Counted from the stretch's first letter, positions 27,100 through 35,048 are shown. The stretch is DNA of 64,000 bases from Ga0077555 sp046154645 (GCA_046154645.1 JBJXDZ010000105.1:1-64000); one strand, 5' to 3'. Translations and numbers: made by a program. The notes: generated by a model not told the origin, from the sequence alone.

Positions 27100-27807
27100 A
27101 TGAAGCACGTCACCGTCATCCAGCACACGCAGTCGGAGTGGCTTGGCGCCATCGAGGATCACCTTGAGGGCCGCGGCATTCGCTTCAGCTACGTACGTCC
27201 GTTCACGGGCGACGCCAAAATCCCGGACGTCGCCATGCTGGGTGACGGCCTCATGCTGATCGGCGGCGGGCCATGGGGCGCTGCAACTGAGGGCAAGCTG
27301 CTGCCGACCCTCGCGCAAGAGGTGCGCCTCGCCCGCGCCTGCCTGATGCTCGGCAAGCCCATCATCGGCTTCGGTCTCGGCGCGCAAATCCTGAGCCTTG
27401 CAGCCGACGGCAAGGTGATCGAGGCGCCGTTGACCTTCACGCTGAGCTATGCGCGGCGCACGACGGCCGGGGCCCTTGGCGGCTTGCTGCCAGAAACCTT
27501 CCCCGCCGTCGTCTATATGCGCGATCGGCCGGCGCCACCGGACTACGCACAGATCCTGGCGCGCGATGCGCAGGGCCATGCCGCGGTGTTCCAGATCGGC
27601 AGCAACGCGTTCGGCTTTACCGGCCATCCCGGCATGCGTCGCGCCATGATCGAGGACCTGATCATGGAAAGCGATGATACGCCGGATGATCCCGCCGCTG
27701 CCCTCGAGGCCATGAGCCGCCTGCAGACGCCGCTCGAGGACGCACTGGTGCCGATCATGAGCGGGCTTGTCGCCGCCTGCGATTGGATGGCAAAATCGCG
27801 AGGCTGA
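27100..27807 (+). CDS. Class I glutamine amidotransferase-like protein without catalytic Cys
   Basis: 235-aa protein with the class I GATase fold: 'LMLIGGGPWG' and 'GKPIIGFGLGAQILSLAADGKV'. The GATase nucleophile motif GxCxGxQ reads 'GFGLGAQ', so the cysteine is replaced by Gly92; the later His region ('FGFTGHPG') is retained. It therefore should not hydrolyse glutamine. GATase-like genes accompany lip/shdr genes in other sulfur oxidisers (general knowledge); their job is unknown. Start ATG 27100. Lies between the lip genes and the shdr operon, whose promoter starts just downstream. Confidence 0.75.
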   Translation: MKHVTVIQHTQSEWLGAIEDHLEGRGIRFSYVRPFTGDAKIPDVAMLGDGLMLIGGGPWGAATEGKLLPTLAQEVRLARACLMLGKPIIGFGLGAQILSLAADGKVIEAPLTFTLSYARRTTAGALGGLLPETFPAVVYMRDRPAPPDYAQILARDAQGHAAVFQIGSNAFGFTGHPGMRRAMIEDLIMESDDTPDDPAAALEAMSRLQTPLEDALVPIMSGLVAACDWMAKSRG

Positions 27808-27860
27808 GGGCTTCGGCATGGCAATGGGTTGCTCGATTTCTGCCAAGCCTTAGCATTCAA

Positions 27861-27872
27861 ACATTCGAATAT
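27861..27872. promoter_or_regulatory. Palindromic operator candidate upstream of dsrE/shdr (site 2)
   Basis: ACATTCGAATAT has the perfect 8-bp core ATTCGAAT (27863-27870) and overlaps a -10-like TATAAA (27870-27875), about 90 nt before dsrE. Shares core and position relative to the -10 box with sites at 20305, 38136 and 48681. Confidence 0.7.
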
Positions 27873-27962
27873 AAACTTGCCTGTCTCATGACAACTCGAT
27901 ATCGTTTGTGACTGTGAGTATGCTCGCGTGTTCGTCCATTGCTGCCAACGCAGGAGACGCCC

Positions 27963-28340
27963 ATGGCCAAGAAGCTTCTGATCGTGATGGCCAATACCGA
28001 TCCCCGCAACGGCGAGGAACTTGGCGCGCCGATCTTCCAGGCCTCGGTTGCCGCGGCCATGGATTACGACGTCGAGGTGATCTGCACCGCCACGGCTGGA
28101 CGCCTGATGAAGAAGGGCGTCGCTGAGAGCCTGGTCGTCAAGCCAGGCAGCCCGAAGAACGTCTACGAGTTCATCAAGGACGCGCACGCGGCGGGTGTGA
28201 AATTCTACTGCTGCTCGCCCAATCTCGATCTCTTCGAAATGACCAAGGAAGACCTCATCCCCGAATGCTCCGGCATCGTCGGCGGCGCCTACATGATCGA
28301 GGAGATCATGGAAGGCGACTGCAAGGTGCTGACGTATTGA
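27963..28340 (+). CDS. dsrE: DsrE3-type sulfur carrier protein
   Basis: 125-aa cytoplasmic DsrE/DsrF-like protein. Conserved Cys83 (with Cys84) in 'KFYCCSPNLDLFEM' is the expected persulfide-carrying residue; Cys41 and Cys102 are extra. In sHdr organisms DsrE3 exchanges sulfur with TusA before the Hdr-like complex. Start ATG 27963 follows GGAGACGCCC. First gene of the shdr operon behind operator site 2; shdrC1 follows 23 nt later. Exact DsrE3 subtype (A, B or C) is not fixed from sequence, though the Cys position resembles DsrE3C. Confidence 0.9.
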   Translation: MAKKLLIVMANTDPRNGEELGAPIFQASVAAAMDYDVEVICTATAGRLMKKGVAESLVVKPGSPKNVYEFIKDAHAAGVKFYCCSPNLDLFEMTKEDLIPECSGIVGGAYMIEEIMEGDCKVLTY

Positions 28341-28363
28341 GGTGTGAGTGGTGAGGTCGTGAG

Positions 28364-29122
28364 ATGGCAGACGGATCAGCAACCCGCGTCCAGGATTTCA
28401 TCGGCGATCCCGTCTCCGCGACGCCGCCAGTGCCGCGCGCCAAGCTGGAGGCCATCTTTCAGGACATCCAGGACGACCTTCGCTTCGATCACGAGCTGAA
28501 TGGTTGTCTCAACTGCGGCATCTGCACCGCCACCTGTCCGGCCGCCCATTACTACGACTTCTCGCCGCGCGAGATCGTCCAGCTCTTGTGGACCGAAAAT
28601 CTGGAAGGCATCTACGATGCCATGCAGGAAAAGATCTGGTCCTGCGCGCAATGCTACACCTGTGCGGCCCGCTGCCCGTTCAAGAACTCGCCCGGCGGCC
28701 TCGTCATGCTGATGCGCGAGGTGGCGATCAAGCATCAGATGCAAAGCGCCAAGGACGTGCTGCGCCCGTTCTCGCGCGTCATGTTGAAATTGATCTCGAC
28801 CGGCAATCAGCTGGCGCCGGACATGATCAATCCGCAGCATTTCGCCGACTGGGGGCCCAACATCTCGAAGGTCGAGGCGCCGCTCAAGCTCTTGCGCAAG
28901 GCGATCCCGATGGCCACGCTCAACACCACGGAGACGGCCTGGGAGGTGAACCTCAAGACCTCCGTCGAGCTTTACACCATCTGGGAGATGACCGGCGTCC
29001 TCGACCAGCTCGAAGGCATCGACCAGAACCTCTTCGACGTCATCAAGGACATCATGGAAGAGAAGGGCGAGGACTGGAAAGACTTCCTGGAGAGCCAAGA
29101 CAGCGCGGAAGATGATGCCTGA
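28364..29122 (+). CDS. shdrC1: sHdrC1, iron-sulfur subunit of the sulfur-oxidising Hdr-like complex
   Basis: 252-aa HdrC-like protein with two [4Fe-4S] motifs: Cys48/51/54/58 in 'CLNCGICTATCP' and Cys94/97/100/104 in 'CAQCYTCAARCP'. An electron wire of the cytoplasmic sHdr complex, which oxidises protein-bound sulfane sulfur to the sulfite level (function known from Hyphomicrobium). Start ATG 28364 after GAGGTCGTGAG. The stop overlaps the next start by one nucleotide (TGATG), but that next gene is a PIN-type cargo gene rather than the expected shdrB1. Confidence 0.93.
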   Translation: MADGSATRVQDFIGDPVSATPPVPRAKLEAIFQDIQDDLRFDHELNGCLNCGICTATCPAAHYYDFSPREIVQLLWTENLEGIYDAMQEKIWSCAQCYTCAARCPFKNSPGGLVMLMREVAIKHQMQSAKDVLRPFSRVMLKLISTGNQLAPDMINPQHFADWGPNISKVEAPLKLLRKAIPMATLNTTETAWEVNLKTSVELYTIWEMTGVLDQLEGIDQNLFDVIKDIMEEKGEDWKDFLESQDSAEDDA

Positions 29123-29721
29123 TGGCGAAGCGCAGGGTCGATGTGGCGGTGGTCGTTCCGGATGCGAGCCCGATTCTCACTCTCGCAAGAATTGGACGTC
29201 TGGATTTGCTGCTGACATTTGCCGTACCGATTCGCATCGTCGATCAGGTCCACTACGAGGTCACGAGACAGGAAAATGATCCTCGCGGAGAAATTGCTGA
29301 TTTTCTGCATCGAAATGGCAACCGGATCGAGATTGTGGAAACGTTAGTTGGATTGGGCTTCAAGACGCAACGCGAGCGGGGACTAAAGATGCGCTCGAAA
29401 GACCTGGGAGAACAAGCCGTCGATGAGTACGCTGTCAGGCTTCGGCGATCGGGCAAGGCAACATTCATTCCACTTGTGTTGTTCGAGGACCCCGATGTGC
29501 TGGAACTACGAATTGCCGACATGGCAGGCATCTATCTGCTGAACACTGCTGCTTGGCTCTTCGGGCTTTATCAGGCCGGGGTGCTGCCTGAAGGGTTGGA
29601 GCTGATCGACAAGGTCAACCAGCATCGTGCGACGCCCATGGAGCTCATTGATCGGGAGGCCCGAACCAAGAAAGTGCATGCGGCATGGCGAAGGAGGATC
29701 AAGCGTGCTGACCCATCATGA
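29122..29721 (+). CDS. PIN-like (DUF3368-type) protein inserted in the shdr operon
   Basis: 199-aa protein opening with 'VVVPDASPILTLARIGRLDLLLTF', typical of DUF3368/PIN-like nucleases (first acidic residue in 'PDASP'). Further acidic residues lie in 'LGEQAVDEYAVRLRR' and 'LFEDPDVLELRIADMAGIYLLNTAAW', a PIN-like arrangement. Codon use and GC look lower than the flanking shdr genes. ATG 29122 overlaps shdrC1 by one nt. It interrupts the usual shdrC1-B1 junction. Likely the toxin-like half of a pair with the small gene at 29705 (inference); it could also be a non-toxin PIN protein. Confidence 0.6.
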   Translation: MAKRRVDVAVVVPDASPILTLARIGRLDLLLTFAVPIRIVDQVHYEVTRQENDPRGEIADFLHRNGNRIEIVETLVGLGFKTQRERGLKMRSKDLGEQAVDEYAVRLRRSGKATFIPLVLFEDPDVLELRIADMAGIYLLNTAAWLFGLYQAGVLPEGLELIDKVNQHRATPMELIDREARTKKVHAAWRRRIKRADPS

Positions 29722-29950
29722 TCTCGAAGGCATGGAGCTGCCGCGGGTGCTCGAATTGCTCGAAAAGGGCAAGGTCGGTCATACCGCCGTTATGGACTAT
29801 CTGAACATCGACAGCTTGAACCGATTGGTGGAGATCATGCACGACAACGGCCGCCAGATGCCTGGGCATCGGCCAATGGCGATCCGCCAGGAAACATTGG
29901 ATCTGCTGAAACAAATCACGCGGCCGCTACCAAAGCAGGCGGTAGAATGA
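29705..29950 (+). CDS. Small antitoxin-like partner of the PIN protein
   Basis: 81-aa protein starting at GTG 29705, chosen because AGGAGG lies 7-8 nt upstream; it overlaps the PIN gene's end by 17 nt, suggesting translational coupling. Residues 'ELPRVLELLEKGKVGHTAVMDYLNIDSLNRLVEIMHDNGRQM' look helical and could be a small DNA- or protein-binding domain. I recognise no named family. The overlap with a PIN gene and similar small size support an antitoxin role, by context only. shdrB1 starts 19 nt after its stop. Confidence 0.5.
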   Translation: MLTHHDLEGMELPRVLELLEKGKVGHTAVMDYLNIDSLNRLVEIMHDNGRQMPGHRPMAIRQETLDLLKQITRPLPKQAVE

Positions 29951-29969
29951 CTTGGTGAAAGGTGATGTC

Positions 29970-31349
29970 ATGACCAAACCCAACGACGAACGCTTCACCG
30001 GTCACGGCTCCGAATGGCGCCCGGCCAAGCTCTCGACCACCGAGGCGCAACTGGCGACGCAATGGGTCGAGCAGAAGATCGACCGGCGCTCGATGCTGAC
30101 CAACAAGGATCGCGTCGAGGATGTGCGCGACGCCATGTGGCAACTGGAAAAGGACGGCCAGATCAAGGTGCATCGCGTCAGCGAGCAGCACAAGCCGATC
30201 GACGTCAAGACGCTGTACGGCTGGACCAAGCGGATTCCTACGACGCAACTCTGGCATCACAAGAGCTGCGGCCAGTGCGGTAACATCCCGGGCTATCCCG
30301 TGTCGCTGCTCTGGCTCATGAACAAGATGGGCATCGAATATCTCGACGAGACCGACCAGACCAGCTGCACGGCCTGGAACTACCACGGCTCCGGCATCGG
30401 CAATCTGGAAAGCCTCGCCGCCGTGTTTCTGCGCAACTTCCATCAGGCTTATGTCGCCGCCAAAGCGCAGGGCCTGCCCGAGGGCTACTATTACCCGCTC
30501 GTTCACTGCGGCACGTCGTTCGGCAACTACAAGGAGGTGCGCGCCTATCTCATTCACTCGGCCAAGCTGCGCGAGAGCGTCACCAAGATCCTAGCCAAGC
30601 TCGGCCGCCTCGTCGATGGCAAGCTGTTGATCCCCGAAGAAGTCGTGCACTACTCCGAGTGGGTGCACGTCATGCGCCACGAGATCGCCAAGCATCAGGT
30701 GCACGACGCCTCCAAGATCCGCACCACGATCCATCCCGCCTGCCACGTCTACAAGATGGTGCCGGAGGACGCGATCTACGACGACAGCATCCTCGAGGGC
30801 AACCGCGTCGCCGTCTCCACGGGCATCATGCAGGCGCTCGGCACGCAGGTGATCGACTACAAGACCTGGTACGATTGCTGCGGCTTCGGCTTCCGCCACA
30901 TCATCTCGGAGCGCGAGTTCACCCGCTCGTTCGCCATCGACCGCAAGATCCGCGTCGCCGTCGAGGAAGCCAAGGCCGATGTCATGATCGGCCACGATAC
31001 CGGCTGCATCACCACGCTCGACAAGAACCAATGGATCTCGAAGGCAACCGGCGACGGTAAGGGCGTTGAATTGCCCGTGCTGGCCGACTGCCAGTTTGCC
31101 GCTCTCGCGTGCGGCGCCGATCCCTACAAGATCGTGCAGACGCATTGGCATGCCTCGCCGATCGAGGGTCTGCTGGAAAAGCTCGGCATCGACTGGCAGA
31201 AAAGCAAAGCGGAGTTCGAGGCCTATCTGAAACAAATCCAAACCGGCGTCGCCGATCAGCTCTATGATCCCCGTCTGCGCCTGACCAGCGGTCCAGGCTT
31301 CAGACCGATCCGCCGCGAGGTCATTCCACCGCCGCCTCTGGCCGAATAG
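29970..31349 (+). CDS. shdrB1: sHdrB1, non-cubane cluster subunit of sHdr complex
   Basis: 459-aa HdrB-like protein. Cysteine-rich motifs of the HdrB CCG type are visible: 'KSCGQCGN', 'HPACHVYKM', 'WYDCCGFGFRH' and 'GHDTGC', plus 'LVHCGTSFG'. These are expected to bind non-cubane iron-sulfur clusters that handle sulfur. Longer than classic HdrB (about 300 aa). ATG 29970 is chosen because AAAGGTGATG precedes it. In sHdr operons B1 normally follows C1 directly; here the PIN pair lies between them, and an orphan gene follows at 31374. Confidence 0.88.
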   Translation: MTKPNDERFTGHGSEWRPAKLSTTEAQLATQWVEQKIDRRSMLTNKDRVEDVRDAMWQLEKDGQIKVHRVSEQHKPIDVKTLYGWTKRIPTTQLWHHKSCGQCGNIPGYPVSLLWLMNKMGIEYLDETDQTSCTAWNYHGSGIGNLESLAAVFLRNFHQAYVAAKAQGLPEGYYYPLVHCGTSFGNYKEVRAYLIHSAKLRESVTKILAKLGRLVDGKLLIPEEVVHYSEWVHVMRHEIAKHQVHDASKIRTTIHPACHVYKMVPEDAIYDDSILEGNRVAVSTGIMQALGTQVIDYKTWYDCCGFGFRHIISEREFTRSFAIDRKIRVAVEEAKADVMIGHDTGCITTLDKNQWISKATGDGKGVELPVLADCQFAALACGADPYKIVQTHWHASPIEGLLEKLGIDWQKSKAEFEAYLKQIQTGVADQLYDPRLRLTSGPGFRPIRREVIPPPPLAE

Positions 31350-31373
31350 GCCACAACGAATTGAGAGCAGTAC

Positions 31374-32132
31374 ATGGATCTTACCGAAGGCTTTGTTTCT
31401 GAATTTGGGGTGCTTGAGTTCTCGACTGCAGAGCTTCAGAGCCTTGAAAAAGAAGAGCTGAAGTTCTTGCTGACGTGCTCTCTGATATCGAATGATATTC
31501 GATTTCACTGGTCTCTGATGATTCGATCCCGTCGCGATGGAAAGAGTGACGAATTGGTGGAAATGCAGATGATTAGGGAATTGTGGGTTCTCAGAAAACT
31601 AGCGTCTGTTATTTGGGAAGCCGACATCGCCTTAAACGGGTTCTTAAAGAAGCATATCTTTGCGAGGCGAGCTCTTGATGGTCAAGCAGCGATCCTGCCG
31701 TCAGGAGGCAGAGATAAGGAGTTCATGGCTCTGGCTGGGAAAATACGGAACAGAATCACCAACCACTACGGCGTCGGGGAGTTAGCACTTCAACTGCAAG
31801 GGTTCGCGTTAGACGCGAAGCACCGATATTACGCTCACAGCCAACAAGGAAATAGTTTATCCGGATTCTGCGAGCAGATTATTACGGTGCCCTTAGTTTT
31901 TGATGCCTCAAGGCCTGATCAATCGGACGAATTCAGGGCGTGGTGTCGCTCTAGTTCAAATGAGATGATGCGTTTCTGTAATCGCGGAATTGGCTCACTC
32001 GTCAAAGAACGGTTCCCAGCTAAAGTGTTCAACAAGAAGGAAATAGAAGTGCACCAGGAAGCGGCGCCACTTGATCACCGCTGGCCTCTTTTTTCTGCGA
32101 TTGTGCCAAGTTCATCGGTTGCTACGCCATGA
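31374..32132 (+). CDS. AT-richer orphan protein between shdrB1 and shdrA
   Basis: 252-aa protein of no recognised family. No signal peptide or strong membrane segment; helical, with many charged residues ('LRKLASVIWEADIALNGFLKKHIFARRAL', 'GKIRNRITNHYGVGELALQLQGF'). The AT content is plainly higher than in the flanking genes, with many A/T-ending codons, suggesting horizontal arrival. It fits tightly: 24 nt after shdrB1, and its stop overlaps the shdrA start (ATGA, 32129-32132). So it is read as part of the shdr mRNA. Function unknown; neither flank shows a transposon end. Confidence 0.65.
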   Translation: MDLTEGFVSEFGVLEFSTAELQSLEKEELKFLLTCSLISNDIRFHWSLMIRSRRDGKSDELVEMQMIRELWVLRKLASVIWEADIALNGFLKKHIFARRALDGQAAILPSGGRDKEFMALAGKIRNRITNHYGVGELALQLQGFALDAKHRYYAHSQQGNSLSGFCEQIITVPLVFDASRPDQSDEFRAWCRSSSNEMMRFCNRGIGSLVKERFPAKVFNKKEIEVHQEAAPLDHRWPLFSAIVPSSSVATP

Positions 32133-33184
32133 CCAAACCCATCCTCATCGTTGGTGGCGGCCCGGCGGGGCTCGCGGCAGCGCATGCACTGTCGCAAGTG
32201 GGCACGCCAAGCCTGCTGGTCGAGAAGATGGATCGCCTGGGCGGCGCGCCGATCCTGTCGGGCTATGCCAAGCTGGTGCCATCGGGATTGTGGGCCAAGG
32301 ACGCCATCGGCGGTATGGTCACGCGCGTCCAGTCCGACCCGGGAATAGCGGTCGCACTCAATGCCAAGGTGAAGGCCTTCGAGGGCGCGCCCGGCGCCTT
32401 CCGCGCCACGCTGACGACGGGGGATGCCTACGATGTCGGCGCGGTGATTCTCACCACCGGCTTCACGCATTTCGATTCCGTCAACAAGCCGGAGTGGGGC
32501 TTCGGCACCTACCCCGATGTGGTGACGACGACGCAGGTTGAGCAGATGATCTCGACGGGGCAGGGCGTGCGTTGCCCCTCCGATGGCCGCAAGCCAAAGC
32601 GTGTCGCCATCCTGTTGTGCGTCGGCAGCCGCGATCGCCAGATCGGCCGCGAGTGGTGCTCCAAAATCTGCTGCACAGTGTCAGCCAACATGGCCATGGA
32701 GATCCGCGAGGAGCTGCCCGACGCCCACGTCTACATCTACTACATGGACATCCGCACCTACGGCCACTACGAGACCGACTACTATTGGCGCAGCCAAGAG
32801 GAGTTCAAGGTCAAGTACATCAAGGCCCGCATCGCCGAGGTGACCAGCGACGGCAAGCAGCTCATCGTCAAAGGTGAGGACACGCTGGTCAAACGGCCGA
32901 TTACCATTCCCTTTGATCTGGTCGTGCACGCCATCGGCATGGATCCGAACGTCGACAACATGACGCTGTCGGCCGTCTTCGGCGTCGACCTGCACAAGCA
33001 CGGCTTCATCGCGCGCCAGGACTCCTACGGCATCGTGGGCGCTACCTCGCGCCCCGGCGTTTTCGTCGCTGGCGCAGCGGTCGGCCCCGAAACCATCGAC
33101 GACAGCATCGCGCAAGCCAACGCCGCCGCTCTCTCCGCGCTCGCCTCAGCCCGCGGCGCCGGTCAGCGACAAGCGGCGGAGTAA
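32129..33184 (+). CDS. shdrA: sHdrA, FAD-binding subunit of sHdr complex
   Basis: 351-aa flavoprotein with N-terminal Rossmann motif 'ILIVGGGPAGLAAAHAL', the cysteine segment 'CVGSRDRQIGREWCSKICC' (cluster/thiol site near residues 170-188) and C-terminal 'GVFVAGAAVGPETIDDSIAQANAAA' that closes the FAD site. It is shorter than methanogen HdrA because ferredoxin inserts are missing, as in other sHdrA. Shares ATGA with the orphan gene upstream and is followed four nt later by the accessory protein. Cytoplasmic; electrons probably pass to the C subunits. Confidence 0.92.
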   Translation: MTKPILIVGGGPAGLAAAHALSQVGTPSLLVEKMDRLGGAPILSGYAKLVPSGLWAKDAIGGMVTRVQSDPGIAVALNAKVKAFEGAPGAFRATLTTGDAYDVGAVILTTGFTHFDSVNKPEWGFGTYPDVVTTTQVEQMISTGQGVRCPSDGRKPKRVAILLCVGSRDRQIGREWCSKICCTVSANMAMEIREELPDAHVYIYYMDIRTYGHYETDYYWRSQEEFKVKYIKARIAEVTSDGKQLIVKGEDTLVKRPITIPFDLVVHAIGMDPNVDNMTLSAVFGVDLHKHGFIARQDSYGIVGATSRPGVFVAGAAVGPETIDDSIAQANAAALSALASARGAGQRQAAE

Positions 33185-33188
33185 GGCG

Positions 33189-34193
33189 TTGACGCAGCCC
33201 CGCCCCACGCTCCACCTTTCCGGCGCCAAGCTGCGAACGGCGTGGGCGACGTTGGTTCATGCGACCGAAGCGGTCGGTGGTGTCGAGCGGTTCGTGGCAG
33301 CGTTGCACATCAAATCGCAGGCGTTCCAGGATCGCTTCGCCAACGACCGCGCCGTACGCATCGAACGCGTGGCCTTCGACGAAATCGCGCAACTGATGCC
33401 GACCGTGCGCCGCCGCGTTGGCGGCTTGATTGACCGCCACGGCTGGCCGCACGTGTGCACAGCCATCGTCGCGCTGCTGCACGATGCCCACGTCCCCGGC
33501 TCCGCCGATGCCCGCATCGCCGCTTTTGAGAGTGCGTTGGCCACCAGCCGTGAGACCGTCAGCTCTTCCCCCTCTCCCCGTTCTACACGGGGAGAGGGTC
33601 GGGGTGAGGGGCGGCAACAAACTGAGCTTGAGCAAGCGGCCGCCCCTCACCCTAACCCTCTCCCCGTGCACGTGCAGAGCAAGGGGAGAGGGGATGAGCG
33701 TACATTTCGCCCCAATGACCGTTTCCTGCGCGATCTCGCCGCCGAAATTCTGCACAACGTGTTGCCGGAGCACTATCCGCTGATGACGCGCTGGATGTGG
33801 GACACCAAGGCCAACACCGGCGTCATCCGCGAGATCTGGCATGATCCAACGACAGGCGACGACACCGACCACATCGTCATCGAGGTGCCGGATACTCACG
33901 AGACGTTCCTCGTCCTACGCGAGGAGCTGTCGCAGTTCCTCTCCGACCAGGGTATCTTCCGCGACATGCTCTGGTACATCGACGTGCTGTCGGCGCAGAT
34001 CTACGCGGGCTATATCAATTCTCAGGGCGGCGCCTGGCTCAAGACCGAGTTCGCCTCGGAAGGCGATCCGCTCGAGCATACGCGGCGCATTCTGGGTCTC
34101 GATGCGCGGGGCACTGGACTGCGCGCGCGCCGCCCTCGTACTGGTGATCCGGCGATTGCAGAAGGAGCGGGCAAGCTGCTCGCAAAATACTGA
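33189..34193 (+). CDS. sHdr-associated conserved protein with in-frame palindromic insert
   Basis: 334-aa protein at the place of the conserved 'hyp' gene between shdrA and shdrC2. Residues 1-125 and 170-334 look like normal protein ('TFRPNDRFLRDLAAEILHNVLPEHYPLMTRW', 'VIEVPDTHETFLVLREELSQFLSDQG'). Residues about 127-169 are encoded by a palindromic repeat (33568-33693) and read as Ser/Pro/Arg/Gly/Glu-rich filler. So the reading frame survived an insertion of about 43 residues. TTG 33189 start: GGAG at 33178-33181 lies at good spacing; no ATG fits. Role within the complex unknown. Confidence 0.75.
   Translation: MTQPRPTLHLSGAKLRTAWATLVHATEAVGGVERFVAALHIKSQAFQDRFANDRAVRIERVAFDEIAQLMPTVRRRVGGLIDRHGWPHVCTAIVALLHDAHVPGSADARIAAFESALATSRETVSSSPSPRSTRGEGRGEGRQQTELEQAAAPHPNPLPVHVQSKGRGDERTFRPNDRFLRDLAAEILHNVLPEHYPLMTRWMWDTKANTGVIREIWHDPTTGDDTDHIVIEVPDTHETFLVLREELSQFLSDQGIFRDMLWYIDVLSAQIYAGYINSQGGAWLKTEFASEGDPLEHTRRILGLDARGTGLRARRPRTGDPAIAEGAGKLLAKY
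33568..33693. repeat. Palindromic repeat pair, family B, inside a coding sequence
   Basis: Two hairpins in inverted arrangement. The left arm has a CCCTCTCCCCG/CGGGGAGAGGG stem and GGGTGAGGGGCGGC flank; the right arm has GCCGCCCCTCACCCTAACCCTCTCCCC and a GGGGAGAGGGG partner. The arms can also pair with each other over the CGCCCCTCACCC flank. The unit is nearly identical to that at 34921-35042. It lies wholly inside the accessory shdr protein in frame. Confidence 0.85.
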
Positions 34194-34957
34194 TGCCCAT
34201 CCACGAGAAATCGCTGATCCGCCCCGAGAACCTCGTCACGCATGACAACCTCGTCATCGACGGCGTCAACGTCTCGGGGCACTGGTCGACCTTCATCACG
34301 CCACGCGTCGTCACCGACTACAACGAGGCGCTCGAAGAAGAGATTGCGGCCATGCCCGGCGGCGACAAAATCCACCGCTGCTTCCAGTGCGGCTCGTGCA
34401 CCAACGCCTGCACCATTCATGCGCTCGAGCCGCGCTTCAATCCGCGCTACTGGATCTATCTTATCCGCATGGGCTACGAGAGCGAGCTCTTGCGCGACAA
34501 GGACATCATCTGGCAGTGCGTCTCCTGCCACAAATGCACGCACATCTGCCCACGCGACGTGGAGCCCGAGGGCGTCATGAAAGCGACCGCGCACTGGCTA
34601 CAATTGAAGGGGCACACGCCGCCGTCACCCTCGCACATCTTTGACGAGGAGTTTTCGCATCAGGTGATCCGGCGCGGCAAGATCGAGGACACGGCGGTGC
34701 TACACAAGTTCCTCAAGCAAACCAAGCAGCCGCTGCTGCAGGACTGGCTGGTGCAGATCGCGCGCAACATCGCCATGCGGTTGCCTTTCAAATGGGGACT
34801 GAAAATGGCGTGGGCGCAGGTGTTCAAGCCGAAAACGCGCGGTTGGGCCAAATCACGCGCAGCGATCGAGGACTACATCCACGAGGTGGAAGCGGAGCAG
34901 AAGAAGGTGATTGGGAACCACGTCCCCTCTCCCCGTTCTGCGCGGGGAGAGGGTTAG
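34193..34957 (+). CDS. shdrC2: sHdrC2, iron-sulfur subunit of sHdr complex
   Basis: 254-aa HdrC-like protein with two [4Fe-4S] motifs: 'CFQCGSCTNACT' (about residues 62-73) and 'CVSCHKCTHICP' (about 108-119). Starts at ATG 34193, overlapping the stop of the accessory gene by one nt (TGATG). The last nine or so residues ('PSPRSARGEG') are encoded by the start of a palindromic repeat, so the original C-terminus has been replaced or extended by the element. Otherwise intact; second electron-transfer arm of the complex. Confidence 0.92.
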   Translation: MPIHEKSLIRPENLVTHDNLVIDGVNVSGHWSTFITPRVVTDYNEALEEEIAAMPGGDKIHRCFQCGSCTNACTIHALEPRFNPRYWIYLIRMGYESELLRDKDIIWQCVSCHKCTHICPRDVEPEGVMKATAHWLQLKGHTPPSPSHIFDEEFSHQVIRRGKIEDTAVLHKFLKQTKQPLLQDWLVQIARNIAMRLPFKWGLKMAWAQVFKPKTRGWAKSRAAIEDYIHEVEAEQKKVIGNHVPSPRSARGEG

Positions 34958-35042
34958 GGTGAGGGGCGGCAGCGTACTCAGTGCCAAGTGCCGCCCCTCA
35001 CCCCGACCCTCTCCCCATCGAGTGCAATGATGGGGAGAGGGA
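34921..35042. repeat. Palindromic repeat pair, family B, between shdrC2 and shdrB2
   Basis: Same architecture as at 33568: a left hairpin with CCCCTCTCCCCG/CGGGGAGAGGG stem and GTGAGGGGCGGC flank, a right half with GCCGCCCCTCACCCCGACCCTCTCCCC and a GGGGAGAGG partner. The left end codes for the shdrC2 tail. The right end's GGGGAGAGGGAGAAGAG provides the ribosome site of shdrB2. Confidence 0.85.
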
Positions 35043-35048
35043 GAAGAG

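Noticed and set aside
33568..35042. CRISPR array
   Set aside because: Repeated palindromes are present, but there are no regular spacers of constant length and no cas genes; they are inverted hairpin pairs.
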